DNA of 64,000 bases from Macrostomum hystrix (lineage: Eukaryota; Platyhelminthes; Macrostomidae), in contig CATNEN010000041.1 of NCBI GenBank assembly GCA_950097015.1, forward strand, positions 1,120,001-1,184,000, read 5' to 3'. Positions 33,880-48,600 of this stretch are shown piece by piece. Position numbers and translations under genes: made by a program. The notes beneath the pieces were generated by a model. The model made no database searches. It worked only from the letters and a program-made list of their open reading frames with translations, and had not been told where the DNA came from. Each line of letters begins with the position of its first letter. Position 1 is the stretch's first letter.

Positions 33880-36800
33880 GGGATTTCTCCGATTCCCAAA
33901 TAATATACCGGTGGGATTTCTCTGATTCCCAAATAATATAACGGTGGGATTAATCCGATTGCCAAGTAATATACCGGTGTGATTTCTCCGATTCCCGAAT
34001 AATATACCGGTGTGATTTCTCTGATTCCCAAAAAATATACCGGTGTGATTTCTCTGATTCCCAAATAATATACCGGTGTGATTTCTCCGATTCCCGAATA
34101 ATATACCGGTGTGATTTCTCTGATTCCCAAATAATATACCGGTGTGATTTCTCCGATTCCCGAATAATATACCGGTGGGATTTCTCTGATTCCCAAATAA
34201 TATACCGGTGGGATTTCTCCGATTCCCGAATAATATACCGGTGTGATTTCTCTGATTCCCAAATAATATACCGGTGTGATTTCTCTGATTCCCAAATAAT
34301 ATACCGGTGTGATTTCTCTGATTCCCAAATAATATACCGGTGTGATTTCTCCGATTCCCGAATAATATACCGGTGGGATTTCTCTGATTCCCAAATAATA
34401 TACCGGTGGAATTTCTTCGATTCCCAAAAAATATACCGGTGAGATTTCTCTGATTCCCAAATAATATACCGGTGGGATTTCTCCGATTCCCGAATAATAT
34501 ACCGGTGTGATTTCTCTGATTCCCAAATAATATACCGGTGTGATTTCTCTGATTCCCAAATAATATACCGGTGTGATTTCTCCGATTCCCGAATAATATA
34601 CCGGTGGGATTTCTCTGATTCCCAAATAATATACCGGTGGGATTTCTCTGATTCCCAAATAATATACCGGTGTGATTTCTCTGATTCCCAAATAATATAC
34701 CGGTGTGATTTCTCTGATTCCCAAATAATATACCGGTGGGATTTCTCTGATTCCCAAATAATATACCGGTGTGATTTCTCCGATTCCCGAATAATATACC
34801 GGTGGGATTTCTCCGATTCCCAAATAATATACCGGTGGGATTTCTCTGATTCCCAAATAATATACCGGTGTGATTTCTCCGATTCCCGAATAATATACCG
34901 GGGGGATTTCTCTGATTCCCGAATAATATACCGGTGTGATTTCTCCGATTCCCGAATAATATACCGGTGGGATTTCTCTGATTCCCAAATAATATACCGG
35001 TGGGATTTCTCTGATTCCCAAATAATATAACGGTGGGATTAATCCGATTGCCAAGTAATATACCGGTGTGATTTCTCCGATTCCCGAATAATATACCGGT
35101 GTGATTTCTCTGATTCCCAAATAATATACCGGTGTGATTTCTCCGATTCCCGAATAATATACCGGTGTGATTTCTCTGATTCCCGAATAATATACCGGTG
35201 TGATTTCTCTGATTCCCAAATAATATACCGGTGTGATTTCTCCGATTCCCGAATAATATACCGGTGGGATTTCTCTGATTCCCAAATAATATACCGGTGG
35301 AATTTCTTCGATTCCCAAATAATATACCGGTGAGATTTCTATGATTCCCAAATAATATACCGGTGGGATTTCTCTGATTCCCAAATAATATAACGGTGGG
35401 ATTAATCCGATTGCCAAGTAATATACCGGTGTGATTTCTCTGATTCCCAAATAATATACCGGTGTGATTTCTCCGATTCCCGAATAATATACCGGTGGGA
35501 TTTCTCTGATTCCCAAATAATATACCGGTGTGATTTCTCCGATTCCCGAATAATATACCGGTGGGATTTCTCTGATTCCCAAATAATATACCGGTGGGAT
35601 TTCTCCGATTCCCGAATAATATACCGGTGTGATTTCTCTGATTCCCAAATAATATACCGGTGTGATTTCTCTGATTCCCAAATAATATACCGGTGTGATT
35701 TCTCCGATTCCCGAATAATATACCGGTGGGATTTCTCTGATTCCCAAATAATATACCGGTGGGATTTCTCTGATTCCCAAATAATATACCGGTGTGATTT
35801 CTCTGATTCCCAAATAATATACCGGTGTGATTTCTCTGATTCCCAAATAATATACCGGTGGGATTTCTCTGATTCCCAAATAATATACCGGTGTGATTTC
35901 TCCGATTCCCGAATAATATACCGGTGGGATTTCTCTGATTCCCAAATAATATACCGGTGGGATTTCTCTGATTCCCAAATAATATACCGGTGTGATTTCT
36001 CCGATTCCCGAATAATATAACGGTGGGATTAATCCGATTGCCAAGTAATATACCGGTGTGATTTCTCTGATTCCCAAATAATATACCGGTGTGATTTCTC
36101 CGATTCCCGAATAATATACCGGTGGGATTTCTCTGATTCCCAAATAATATACCGGTGTGATTTCTCCGATTCCCGAATAATATACCGGTGGGATTTCTCT
36201 GATTCCCAAATAATATACCGGTGGGATTTCTCCGATTCCCGAATAATATACCGGTGTGATTTCTCTGATTCCCAAATAATATACCGGTGTGATTTCTCTG
36301 ATTCCCAAATAATATACCGGTGTGATTTCTCCGATTCCCGAATAATATACCGGTGGGATTTCTCTGATTCCCAAATAATATACCGGTGGGATTTCTCTGA
36401 TTCCCAAATAATATACCGGTGTGATTTCTCTGATTCCCAAATAATATACCGGTGTGATTTCTCTGATTCCCAAATAATATACCGGTGGGATTTCTCTGAT
36501 TCCCAAATAATATACCGGTGTGATTTCTCCGATTCCCGAATAATATACCGGTGGGATTTCTCTGATTCCCAAATAATATACCGGTGGGATTTCTCTGATT
36601 CCCAAATAATATACCGGTGTGATTTCTCCGATTCCCGAATAATATACCGGTGGGATTTCTCTGATTCCCAAATAATATACCGGTGGAATTTCTTCGATTC
36701 CCAAATAATATACCGGTGAGATTTCTCTGATTCCCAAATAATATACCGGTGGGATTTCTCTGATTCCCAAATAATATAACGGTGGGATTAATCCGATTGC

Positions 36801-39800
36801 CAAGTAATATACCGGTGTGATTTCTCTGATTCCCAAATAATATACCGGTGTGATTTCTCCGATTCCCGAATAATATACCGGTGGGATTTCTCTGATTCCC
36901 AAATAATATACCGGTGGGATTTCTCTGATTCCCAAATAATATACCGGTGTGATTTCTCCGATTCCCAAATAATATACCGGTGTGATTTCTCTGATTCCCA
37001 AATAATATACCGGTGGGATTTCTCTGATTCCCAAATAATATACCGGTGTGATTTCTCCGATTCCCGAATAATATACCGGTGGGATTTCTCTGATTCCCAA
37101 ATAATATACCGGTGGGATTTCTCTGATTCCCAAATAATATACCGGTGTGATTTCTCCGATTCCCGAATAATATACCGGTGGGATTTCTCTGATTCCCGAA
37201 TAATATACCGGTGTGATTTCTCCGATTCCCGAATAATATACCGGTGGGATTTCTCTGATTCCCAAATAATATACCGGTGGGATTTCTCTGATTCCCAAAT
37301 AATATAACGGTGGGATTAATCCGATTGCCAAGTAATATACCGGTGTGATTTCTCCGATTCCCGAATAATATACCGGTGTGATTTCTCTGATTCCCAAATA
37401 ATATACCGGTGTGATTTCTCCGATTCCCGAATAATATACCGGAGTGATTTCTCTGATTCCCGAATAATATACCGGTGTGATTTCTCTGATTCCCGAATAA
37501 TATACCGGTGTGATTTCTCCGATTCCCGAATAATATACCGGTGTGATTTCTCTGATTCCCAAATAATATACCGGTGTGATTTCTCCGATTCCCGAATAAT
37601 ATACCGGTGTGATTTCTCTGATTCCCGAATAATATACCGGTGTGATTTCTCTGATTCCCGAATAATATACCGGTGTGATTTCTCCGATTCCCAAATAATA
37701 TACCGGTGTGATTTCTCCGATTCCCGAATAATATACCGGTGTGATTTCTCTGATTCCCAAATAATATACCGGTGTGATTTCTCCGATTCCCGAATAATAT
37801 ACCGTTGGGATTTCTCTGATTCCCAAATAATATACCGGTGGGATTTCTCCGATTCCCGAATAATATACCGGTGTGATTTCTCTGATTCCCAAATAATATA
37901 CCGGTGTGATTTCTCTGATTCCCGAATAATATACCGGTGTGATTTCTCTGATTCCCAAATAATATACCGGTGTGATTTCTCCGATTCCCGAATAATATAC
38001 CGGTGGGATTTCTCTGATTCCCAAATAATATACCGGTGGGATTTCTCTGATTCCCAAATAATATACCGGTGTGATTTCTCCGATTCCCGAATAATATACC
38101 GGTGGGATTTCTCTGATTCCCGAATAATATACCGGTGTGATTTCTCCGATTCCCGAATAATATACCGGTGGGATTTCTCTGATTCCCAAATAATATACCG
38201 GTGGGATTTCTCTGATTCCCAAATAATATAACGGTGGGATTAATCCGATTGCCAAGTAATATACCGGTCTGATTTCTCCGATTCCCGAATAATATACCGG
38301 TGTGATTTCTCTGATTCCCAAATAATATACCGGTGTGATTTCTCCGATTCCCGAATAATATACCGGTGGATTTCTCCGATTCCCGAATAATATACCGGTG
38401 GGATTTCTCTGATTCCCAAATAATATACCGGTGGATTTCTCCGATTCCCGAATAATATACCGGTGTGATTTCTCTGATTCCCAAATAATATACCGGTGTG
38501 ATTTCTCTGATTCCCAAATAATATACCGGTGTGATTTCTCCGATTCCCGAATAATATACCGGTGGGATTTCTCTGATTCCCAAATAATATACCGGTGGGA
38601 TTTCTCTGATTCCCAAATAATATACCGGTGTGATTTCTCTGATTCCCAAATAATATACCGGTGTGATTTCTCCGATTCCCAAATAATATACCGGTGGGAT
38701 TTCTCTGATTCCCAAATAATATACCGGTGTGATTTCTCCGATTCCCGAATAATATACCGGTGGGATTTCTCTGATTCCCAAATAATATACCGGTGGGATT
38801 TCTCTGATTCCCAAATAATATACCGGTGTGATTTCTCCGATTCCCAAATAATATACCGGTGTGATTTCTCTGATTCCCAAATAATATACCGGTGGGATTT
38901 CTCTGATTCCCAAATAATATACCGGTGTGATTTCTCCGATTCCCGAATAATATACCGGTGGGATTTCTCTGATTCCCAAATAATATACCGGTGGGATTTC
39001 TCTGATTCCCAAATAATATACCGGTGTGATTTCTCCGATTCCCGAATAATATACCGGTGGGATTTCTCTGATTCCCGAATAATATACCGGTGTGATTTCT
39101 CCGATTCCCGAATAATATACCGGTGGATTTCTCTGATTCCCAAATAATATACCGGTGGGATTTCTCTGATTCCCAAATAATATAACGGTGGGATTAATCC
39201 GATTGCCAAGTAATATACCGGTGTGATTTCTCCGATTCCCGAATAATATACCGGTGTGATTTCTCTGATTCCCAAATAATATACCGGTGTGATTTCTCCG
39301 ATTCCCGAATAATATACCGGAGTGATTTCTCTGATTCCCGAATAATATACCGGTGTGATTTCTCTGATTCCCGAATAATATACCGGTGTGATTTCTCCGA
39401 TTCCCGAATAATATACCGGTTGTGATTTCTCTGATTCCCAAATAATATACCGGTGTGATTTCTCCGATTCCCGAATAATATACCGGTTGTGATTTCTCTG
39501 ATTCCCGAATAATATACCGGTGTGATTTCTCTGATTCCCAAATAATATACCGGTGTGATTTCTCTGATTCCCAAATAATATACCGGTGTGATTTCTCCGA
39601 TTCCCGAATAATATACCGGTGGGATTTCTCTGATTCCCAAATAATATACCGGTGGAATTTCTTCGATTCCCAAATAATATACCGGTGAGATTTCTCTGAT
39701 TCCCAAATAATATACCGGTGGGATTTCTCTGATTCCCAAATAATATAACGGTGGGATTAATCCGATTGCCAAGTAATATACCGGTGTGATTTCTCTGATT

Positions 39801-42800
39801 CCCGAATAATATACCGGTGTGATTTCTCTGATTCCCAAATAATATACCGGTGTGATTTCTCTGATTCCCAAATAATATACCGGTGTGATTTCTCCGATTC
39901 CCGAATAATATACCGGTGGGATTTCTCTGATTCCCAAATAATATACCGGTGGGATTTCTCTGATTCCCAAATAATATACCGGTGTGATTTCTCCGATTCC
40001 CGAATAATATACCGGTGGGATTTCTCTGATTCCCAAATAATATACCGGTGGGATTTCTCCGATTCCCGAATAATATACCGGTGTGATTTCTCTGATTCCC
40101 AAATAATATACCGGTGTGATTTCTCCGATTCCCGAATAATATACCGGTGGGATTTCTCTGATTCCCAAATAATATACCGGTGGGATTTCTCTGATTCCCA
40201 AATAATATACCGGTGTGATTTCTCCGATTCCCGAATAATATACCGGTGGGATTTCTCTGATTCCCGAATAATATACCGGTGTGATTTCTCCGATTCCCGA
40301 ATAATATACCGGTGGGATTTCTCTGATTCCCAAATAATATACCGGTGGGATTTCTCTGATTCCCAAATAATATAACGGTGGGATTAATCCGATTGCCAAG
40401 TAATATACCGGTGTGATTTCTCCGATTCCCGAATAATATACCGGTGTGATTTCTCTGATTCCCAAATAATATACCGGTGTGATTTCTCCGATTCCCGAAT
40501 AATATACCGGTGGGATTTCTCTGATTCCCAAATAATATACCGGTGGAATTTCTTCGATTCCCAAATAATATACCGGTGAGATTTCTATGATTCCCAAATA
40601 ATATACCGGTGGGATTTCTCTGATTCCCAAATAATATAACGGTGGGATTAATCCGATTGCCAAGTAATATACCGGTGTAATTTCTCTGATTCCCAAATAA
40701 TATACCGGTGTGATTTCTCCGATTCCCGAATAATATACCGGTGGGATTTCTCTGATTCCCAAATAATATACCGGTGTGATTTCTCCGATTCCCGAATAAT
40801 ATACCGGTGGGATTTCTCTGATTCCCAAATAATATACCGGTGGGATTTCTCCGATTCCCGAATAATATACCGGTGTGATTTCTCTGATTCCCAAATAATA
40901 TACCGGTGTGATTTCTCTGATTCCCAAATAATATACCGGTGTGATTTCTCCGATTCCCGAATAATATACCGGTGGGATTTCTCTGATTCCCAAATAATAT
41001 ACCGGTGGGATTTCTCTGATTCCCAAATAATATACCGGTGTGATTTCTCTGATTCCCAAATAATATACCGGTGTGATTTCTCTGATTCCCAAATAATATA
41101 CCGGTGGGATTTCTCTGATTCCCAAATAATATACCGGTGTGATTTCTCCGATTCCCGAATAATATACCGGTGGGATTTCTCTGATTCCCAAATAATATAC
41201 CGGTGGGATTTCTCTGATTCCCAAATAATATACCGGTGTGATTTCTCCGATTCCCTGAATAATATACCGGTGGGATTTCTCTGATTCCCGAATAATATAC
41301 CGGTGTGATTTCTCCGATTCCCGAATAATATACCGGTGGGATTTCTCTGATTCCCAAATAATATACCGGTGGGATTTCTCTGATTCCCAAATAATATAAC
41401 GGTGGGATTAATCCGATTGCCAAGTAATATACCGGTGTGATTTCTCCGATTCCCGAATAATATACCGTTGTGATTTCTCTGATTCCCAAATAATATACCG
41501 GTGTGATTTCTCCGATTCCCGAATAATATACCGGTGTGATTTCTCTGATTCCCGAATAATATACCGGTGTGATTTCTCCGATTCCCGAATAATATACCGG
41601 TGTGATTTCTCTGAATCCAGAATAATATACCGGTGTGATTTCTCTGATTCCTAAGTAATATACCGGTGGGATTTCTCTGATTCCCAAATAATATATCGGT
41701 GGGATTTCTCTGATTCCCAAATAATATATCGGTGGGATTTCTCCGATTCCCAAATAATATACCGGTGGGATTTCTCCGATTCCCAAATAAGATTCCAATG
41801 GGATTTCTCTGATTCCCAAATAATATACCGGTGGGATTTCTCTGATTCCCAAATAATATAACGGTGGGATTAATCCGATTGCCAAGTAATATACCGGTGT
41901 GATTTCTCCGATTCCCGAATAATATACCGGTGTGATTTCTCTGATTCCCAAATAATATACCGGTGTGATTTCTCCGATTCCCGAATAATATACCGGTGGG
42001 ATTTCTCTGATTCCCAAATAATATACCGGTGGAATTTCTTCGATTCCCAAATAATATACCGGTGAGATTTCTCTGATTCCCAAATAATATACCGGTGGAA
42101 TTTCTTCGATTCCCAAATAATATACCGGTGAGATTTCTCTGATTCCCAAATAATATACCGGTGGGATTTCTCCGATTCCAAAATAATATAACGGTGGGAT
42201 TAATCCGATTGCCAAGTAATATACCGGTGTGATTTCTCTGATTCCCAAATAATATACCGGTGTGATTTCTCTGATTCCCAAATAATATAACGGTGGGATT
42301 AATCCGATTGCCAAGTAATATACCGGTGTGATTTCTCTGATTCCCAAATAATATACCGGTGTGATTTCTCCGATTCCCGAATAATATACCGGTGGGATTT
42401 CTCTGATTCCCAAATAATATACCGGTGGGATTTCTCTGATTCCCAAATAATATACCGGTGTGATTTCTCCGATTCCCGAATAATATACCGGTGGGATTTC
42501 TCTGATTCCAAAATAATATACCGGTGGGATTTCTCCGATTCCCGAATAATATACCGGTGTGATTTCTCTGATTCCCAAATAATATACCGGTGTGATTTCT
42601 CTGATTCCCAAATAATATACCGGTGTGATTTCTCCGATTCCCGAATAATATACCGGTGGGATTTCTCTGATTCCCAAATAATATACCGGTGGGATTTCTC
42701 TGATTCCCAAATAATATACCGGTGTGATTTCTCCGATTCCCAAATAATATACCGGTGTGATTTCTCTGATTCCCAAATAATATACCGGTGGGATTTCTCT

Positions 42801-44700
42801 GATTCCCAAATAATATACCGGTGTGATTTCTCCGATTCCCGAATAATATACCGGTGGGATTTCTCTGATTCCCAAATAATATACCGGTGGGATTTCTCTG
42901 ATTCCCAAATAATATACCGGTGTGATTTCTCCGATTCCCGAATAATATACCGGTGGGATTTCTCTGATTCCCGAATAATATACCGGTGTGATTTCTCCGA
43001 TTCCCGAATAATATACCGGTGGGATTTCTCTGATTCCCAAATAATATACCGGTGGGATTTCTCTGATTCCCAAATAATATAACGGTGGGATTAATCCGAT
43101 TGCCAAGTAATATACCGGTGTGATTTCTCCGATTCCCGAATAATATACCGGTGTGATTTCTCTGATTCCCAAATAATATACCGGTGTGATTTCTCCGATT
43201 CCCGAATAATATACCGGAGTGATTTCTCTGATTCCCGAATAATATACCGGTGTGATTTCTCTGATTCCCGAATAATATACCGGTGTGATTTCTCCGATTC
43301 CCGAATAATATACCGGTGTGATTTCTCTGATTCCCAAATAATATACCGGTGTGATTTCTCCGATTCCCGAATAATATACCGGTGTGATTTCTCTGATTCC
43401 CGAATAATATACCGGTGTGATTTCTCTGATTCCCGAATAATATACCGGTGTGATTTCTCTGATTCCCGAATAATATACCGGTGTGATTTCTCTGATTCCC
43501 AAATAATATACCGGTGGGATTTCTCTGATTCCCAAATAATATACCGGTGTGATTTCTCTGATTCCCAAGTAATATACCGGTGGGATTTCTCTGATTCCCA
43601 AATAATATATCGGTGGGATTTCTCTGATTCCCAAATAATATATCGGTGGGATTTCTCCGATTCCCAAATAATATACCGGTGGGATTTCTCCGATTCCCAA
43701 ATAATATACCGGTGTGATTTCTCTGATTCCCAAATAATATACCGGTGTGATTTCTCTGATTCCCAAATAATATAACGGTGGGATTTCTCTGATTCCCGAA
43801 TAATATACCGGTGTGATTTCTCCGATTCCCGAATAATATACCGGTGTGATTTCTCTGATTCCCAAATAATATACCGGTGTGATTTCTCCGATTCCCGAAT
43901 AATATACCGGTGTGATTTCTCTGATTCCCGAATAATATACCGGTGTGATTTCTCCGATTCCCAAATAAGATTCCAATGGGATTTTTCTGATTCCCGAATA
44001 ATATACCGGTGTGATTTCTCCGATTCCCGAATAATATACCGGTGTGATTTCTCTGATTCCCAAATAATATACCGGTGGGATTTCTCTGATTCCCAAATAA
44101 TATACCGGTGGGATTTCTCTGATTCCCAAATAATATACCGGTGGGATTTCTCCGATTCCCGAATAAGATTCCAATGGGATTTTTCTGATTCCCGAATAAT
44201 ATACCGGTGTGATTTCTCTGATTCCCAAATAATATACCGGTGTGATTTCTCTGATTCCCAAATAATATACCGGTGTGATTTCTCCGATTCCCGAATAATA
44301 TACCGGTGTGATTTCTCCGATTCCCGAATAATATACCGGTGGGATTTCTCTGATTCCCAAATAATATACCGGTGTGATTTCTCCGATTCCCAAATAATAT
44401 ACCGGTGTGATTTCTCTGATTCCCAAATAATATACCGGTGGGATTTCTCTGATTCCCAAATAATATACCGGTGTGATTTCTCCGATTCCCGAATAATATA
44501 CCGGTGGGATTTCTCTGATTCCCAAATAATATACCGGTGGGATTTCTCTGATTCCCAAATAATATACCGGTGTGATTTCTCCGATTCCCGAATAATATAC
44601 CGGTGTGATTTCTCTGATTCCCGAATAATATACCGGTGGGATTTCTCCGATTCCCAAATAAGATTCCAATGGGATTTTTCTGATCCCCGAATATTATACC
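33880..44700. repeat. 10.8-kb minisatellite of a 33-bp unit
   Basis: Roughly 325 copies of a 33-bp unit containing aataatataccggtgtgat and ttctctgattccc. Main variants differ at ctctga/ctccga, cccaaa/cccgaa and gtgtga/gtggga. A rarer variant (taacggtgggattaatccg then attgccaag) occurs about 16 times, nearly always after the same two units, and a ggaatttcttcg / gagatttctctg pair marks another recurring block, so the array has higher-order structure. Every unit has an ACCGGT palindrome. The minus strand has no stop in any frame: a 3,641-codon frame crosses the array and moves between three different 11-residue repeats wherever a unit has gained or lost a base (for example 38365, 39419, 39487 and 41255). 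Confidence 0.98.
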
Positions 44701-45270
44701 GATGGGATTAAAACAGAAAAAATTCGAGAGTACTGATCATTTATTAAGTTATTTATATTTCTCTCAGAAAAATGCACTGTGAGCAGTTCGGCATCGGCCT
44801 TCAGCGAAACTGCTCAGTTTCAATACCACTGACGAAATGGGATTCGTAAATATATTAACAAACGCCATGTTAAACTCAGTGAGAACTGAATCAAATTATC
44901 AATTTAAAAAGGAAGGTGCAGCTGCGGATAAAATATGCGGAAGATCGATGGGGCAAAACACAGGCGGATAATCTGCAAGGCAGCGCGAGATCGAACAAGA
45001 AAATAACTAAACAGAACAGGGGGTGGCTTTTTACACTAAAGATTCAACAAATTTTATAAAAGCCTGACAGGCTAAGAGAATACACAAGCTAAAAAATAGC
45101 AGCAGGAAAAACCAACGTTAGCTAAAATTGCACTAACCAAGCCCTGCAAAAAAAAATGGCCCCGCAGTCCTAGCAAGAAAATATGAACTAGAACTAGCCC
45201 TTAGTAGCGTTGCAATGGACAGCCATGAAGCTTATGAAGCTATTGAATGCGTGAGGGATCTTAACAGACC
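44701..45270. other. unique AT-rich stretch
   Basis: No coding frame. TTTATT near 44739 could be a minus-strand polyadenylation signal for the gene ending at 45617, but it is distant. Confidence 0.4.
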
Positions 45271-45545
45271 TGAGGGTCTGGCATGTCACACACTAGATTC
45301 TGAGGATCTGGCATGTCACACACTAGATTCTGAGGATCTGGCATGTCACACACTAGATTCTGAGGGTCTGGCATGTCACACACTAGATTCTGAGGATCTG
45401 GCATGTCACACACTAGATTCTGAGGGTCTGGCATGTCACACACTAGATTCTGAGGATCTGGCATGTCACACACTAGATTCTGAGGGTCTGGCATGTCACA
45501 CACTAGATTCTGAGGATCTGGCATGTCACACACTAGATTCTGAGA
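45271..45545. repeat. 30-bp minisatellite
   Basis: Nine copies of ctggcatgtcacacactaga plus ttctgaggat, with gaggat and gagggt alternating in the later copies. It lies just downstream of the stop codon of the minus-strand gene, probably in its 3' UTR or flank. It is open as a 10-codon repeat on both strands. Confidence 0.95.
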
Positions 45546-45616
45546 ATATGTGTACGGTCTGTGTCCATCTGCATTGGAATGGTGATCAAGCCAACGCATA
45601 GAAGGCAGCACCACCA

Positions 45617-48600
45617 CTAGTCGTTTATCCCAGTCATCAGGTCCTTCACCTCATCTGCACTCAGCGTTGCTGACGGTCCCTCCGGCTCCAGTCGGAAGCG
45701 TGGCCGCCTGGCCAGCAGTCCGGCCGGGCGCCCGGCAATCGTCGGCTTATAGCAGGCCTCGGCGACACGCGTCAGCGCAGCCAGCCGGCAGCCGATGATG
45801 TCACCGTTCAGTTCGCTGGCCCGGCAGCCAGAGCTCAGCGGCTGGACGCCGGCCAGTCGGACGAACTCCGGATCGCGCCCGTCGGGGTTCAGCGGCAGCA
45901 GGCTGATGGCCAATGGAGCCGGCAGCCTGCGCAGCGTCAGGGCTAGGACTGCCGCTATCTCTTCGCCGGCCATGTCACAGTTCAGCTCGATGGTGCCACG
46001 GGCTGACATGGCGCGGTAGATGCCGGACTGAGTGCCGATGTGCGCCAGGGCCAGCGCGTGTTTCCGCATGCTCAGCCGGATGACGGCCAGCAGCAGCAGG
46101 CGCAAAGCGGTCGGCGGAATCTGCAGGCCCAGCTGGGTGTTGCAGGCCTCCATCATGAGGCGGTAGGTCTGCTCCGCGTCAGGCCGGCTGGACACAGCGC
46201 CAATAGACAGTGCCGACAAGCAGGTGGCGAAGGCAGCGGAAAGGGAGGAGCGGCGCCACTCAGCTGCGGAGGCACATCAGACTCAATAGAAATCCCTTTA
46301 GTCTCAAAAGAAATCCCTTCAGTATCAATAGAAATCCCATCAGTATTAATAGACAATTCTTTAGTCTCAAAAGTAATCCCTTCAGTCGCAATAGAAATCC
46401 CATCAGTATTAATAGAAATCCCATCAGTATTAATAGAAATCCCTTCAGTATCAATAGAAATCCCATCAGTATTAATAGAAATCCCATCAGTATTAATAGA
46501 AATCCCTTCAGTATCAATAGAAATCCCATCAGTATTAATAGAAATCCCATCAGTATCAATAGAAATCCCATCAGTATTAATAGAAATCCCATCAGTATTA
46601 ATAGAAATCCCATCAGTATTAATAGAAATCCCAATCCCATCAGTATTAATAGAAATCCCATCAGTAGGGGATGGGATTTCTGTCCTAATACTAGCCTAAA
46701 ATACCCTAAAAATCCTTACAAGTCCCAGAATACAGCAAAGGCTTTCGCACCGCTTAAGAACTTGGCCAGATGGGCGGCGCCCTGAAACGCAGCCGCTGCG
46801 CCAGCCGCTAAGAGGCGCTCGGCGCAGGCGCGGGCCAGAAAGAGCAGCAGATCCGCCCGTCTCTGAGCTCCCTGCGGTCTCGGCGGCGGCAACGACAGGC
46901 CAAGCGGGCCCGGAGCGGCAGGTGTAGAGGTAACCATTGCAACGGCGCTGCTCAGGCAGTCGCAGCGGAGGCAGGAGTCCAGAGTCGAGTCGAAGACTTC
47001 AAAATTGTCGCAGCCAAAGTTAGCGACTGCAGCCGGCGCGTCCAGCTGTGGATGGCGCTGCAGAGCGTCCAGGCAGGCCACCGCGTCAGGCCATTTTGCT
47101 GAGTCGGCCAGGCGGATGAGCAGCTTCAGCCCGATGCGGCAAGGAAACTGCCCGCTGGCATGGTGCGGGCCGACTGCGGGGCGGGAGTTGATATTTTCAG
47201 ATCCAACGGCATCTAGGGATCTGGGAAGTGGTTCCTCAACACGAGGATCTGGTAGGGTGGCTGTTCAACCTGAGGATCTGGTAGGGTGACTGCTCAACAC
47301 GAGGATCTGGTAGGGTGGCTGTTCAACCTGAGGATCTGGTAGGGTGACTGCTCAACCTGAGGATCTGGTAGGGTGGCTGTTCAACCTGAAGATCTGGTAG
47401 GGTGACTGCTCAACCTGAGGATCTGGTAGGGTGACTGCTCAACCTGAGGATCTGGTAGGGTGACTGCTCAACCTGAGGATCTGGTAGGGTGACTGCTCAA
47501 CCTGAGGACCTGGTAGGGTGACTGCTCAACCTGAGGATCTGGTAGGGTGACTGCTCAACCTGAGGATCTGGTAGGGTGACTGCTCAACCTGAGGATCTGG
47601 TAGGGCGTCAGCTAAAACCATGAACAAAGCGTGCAGGTAAGTGCTCACAGTAAATAAGGAAGTCGGCGCACAGCTGATCCAGGAGGAGGGCAGGTTGGTC
47701 GTTGGCAGCCAAAGCCTCTAGCAGGGCTTTCTCCAGCACATCAGTATTCTTAGTGCAAATCAGAATACGACAGACCGGCTTGAAGTCGGTGGTGTCCAAC
47801 TTTTTAATCTACAGCAAGTTTATTTAGTTATAGGACGAGGTATTTTAGGATCTATAAGCGCTGAGACTTTCTCAGAATCCAGAAGCTCACCGAATCAAGC
47901 AGCAGCTGCTGGAAGGCCTCCATGACCGCCTGGTCCCGGCAAACCAGATCCCGGTGCGAATCGATGAGTTCCGCATTCTTCGACTCGCCCTGCATGGCGA
48001 TGTGCAGCCAGAGGCGGCAGATCAGGTCCGGGCTAATCACCTGCGCAGAGGGCGGATTCGAGCAATTAATTCGCGAGCTGCAGCTGAAACACAATTCTGA
48101 ATAACGAGAACCAGCCAGACTGACTATTTAAGATCTTACTCGGGTGGGAGATTGGGTTTTAGATGTCCCTCAGGTTAATTGCTGGGTTTCAGATGTCCCT
48201 CAGGTTAATGGCTGGGTTTCAGATGTCCCTCAGGTTAATAGCTGGGTTTCAGATGTCCCTCAGGTTAATGGCTGGGTTTCAGATGTCCCTCAGGTTAATG
48301 GCTGTGTTTCAGATATGCAAACATATTTGACCCAGCAATCTAAAAAACTCATGTTGGCAATATTTAAAGTGCTGCTTTTTTACTTATCTGTGCTGAAGGT
48401 TTCGTGGACTTTTTGAATCGATAGGCCCTAGTGAGACGCATTACTGGCCGGGAATTTCCTACCTTGCCACTCGCCACAGCTTCGGGTGCAATCGAGGCGA
48501 CCAGGCTGGCCGCCTGCTGCGTGAACTGGGCGGCCCGGCCGTCCAGCACTGCCTCAATGCAGCCAATGAAGGTGTCAATCTTCACAGTGCCGTGCTGGGC

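Noticed and set aside
33744-44669. A giant 3,641-residue minus-strand protein
   Set aside because: The frame follows satellite units through several frame changes without a stop, has no unique domain except a short tail, and lacks a credible start. It is a property of the repeat.
33880-44700. CRISPR-like array
   Set aside because: Units are head-to-tail with no unique spacers, and the organism is an animal.
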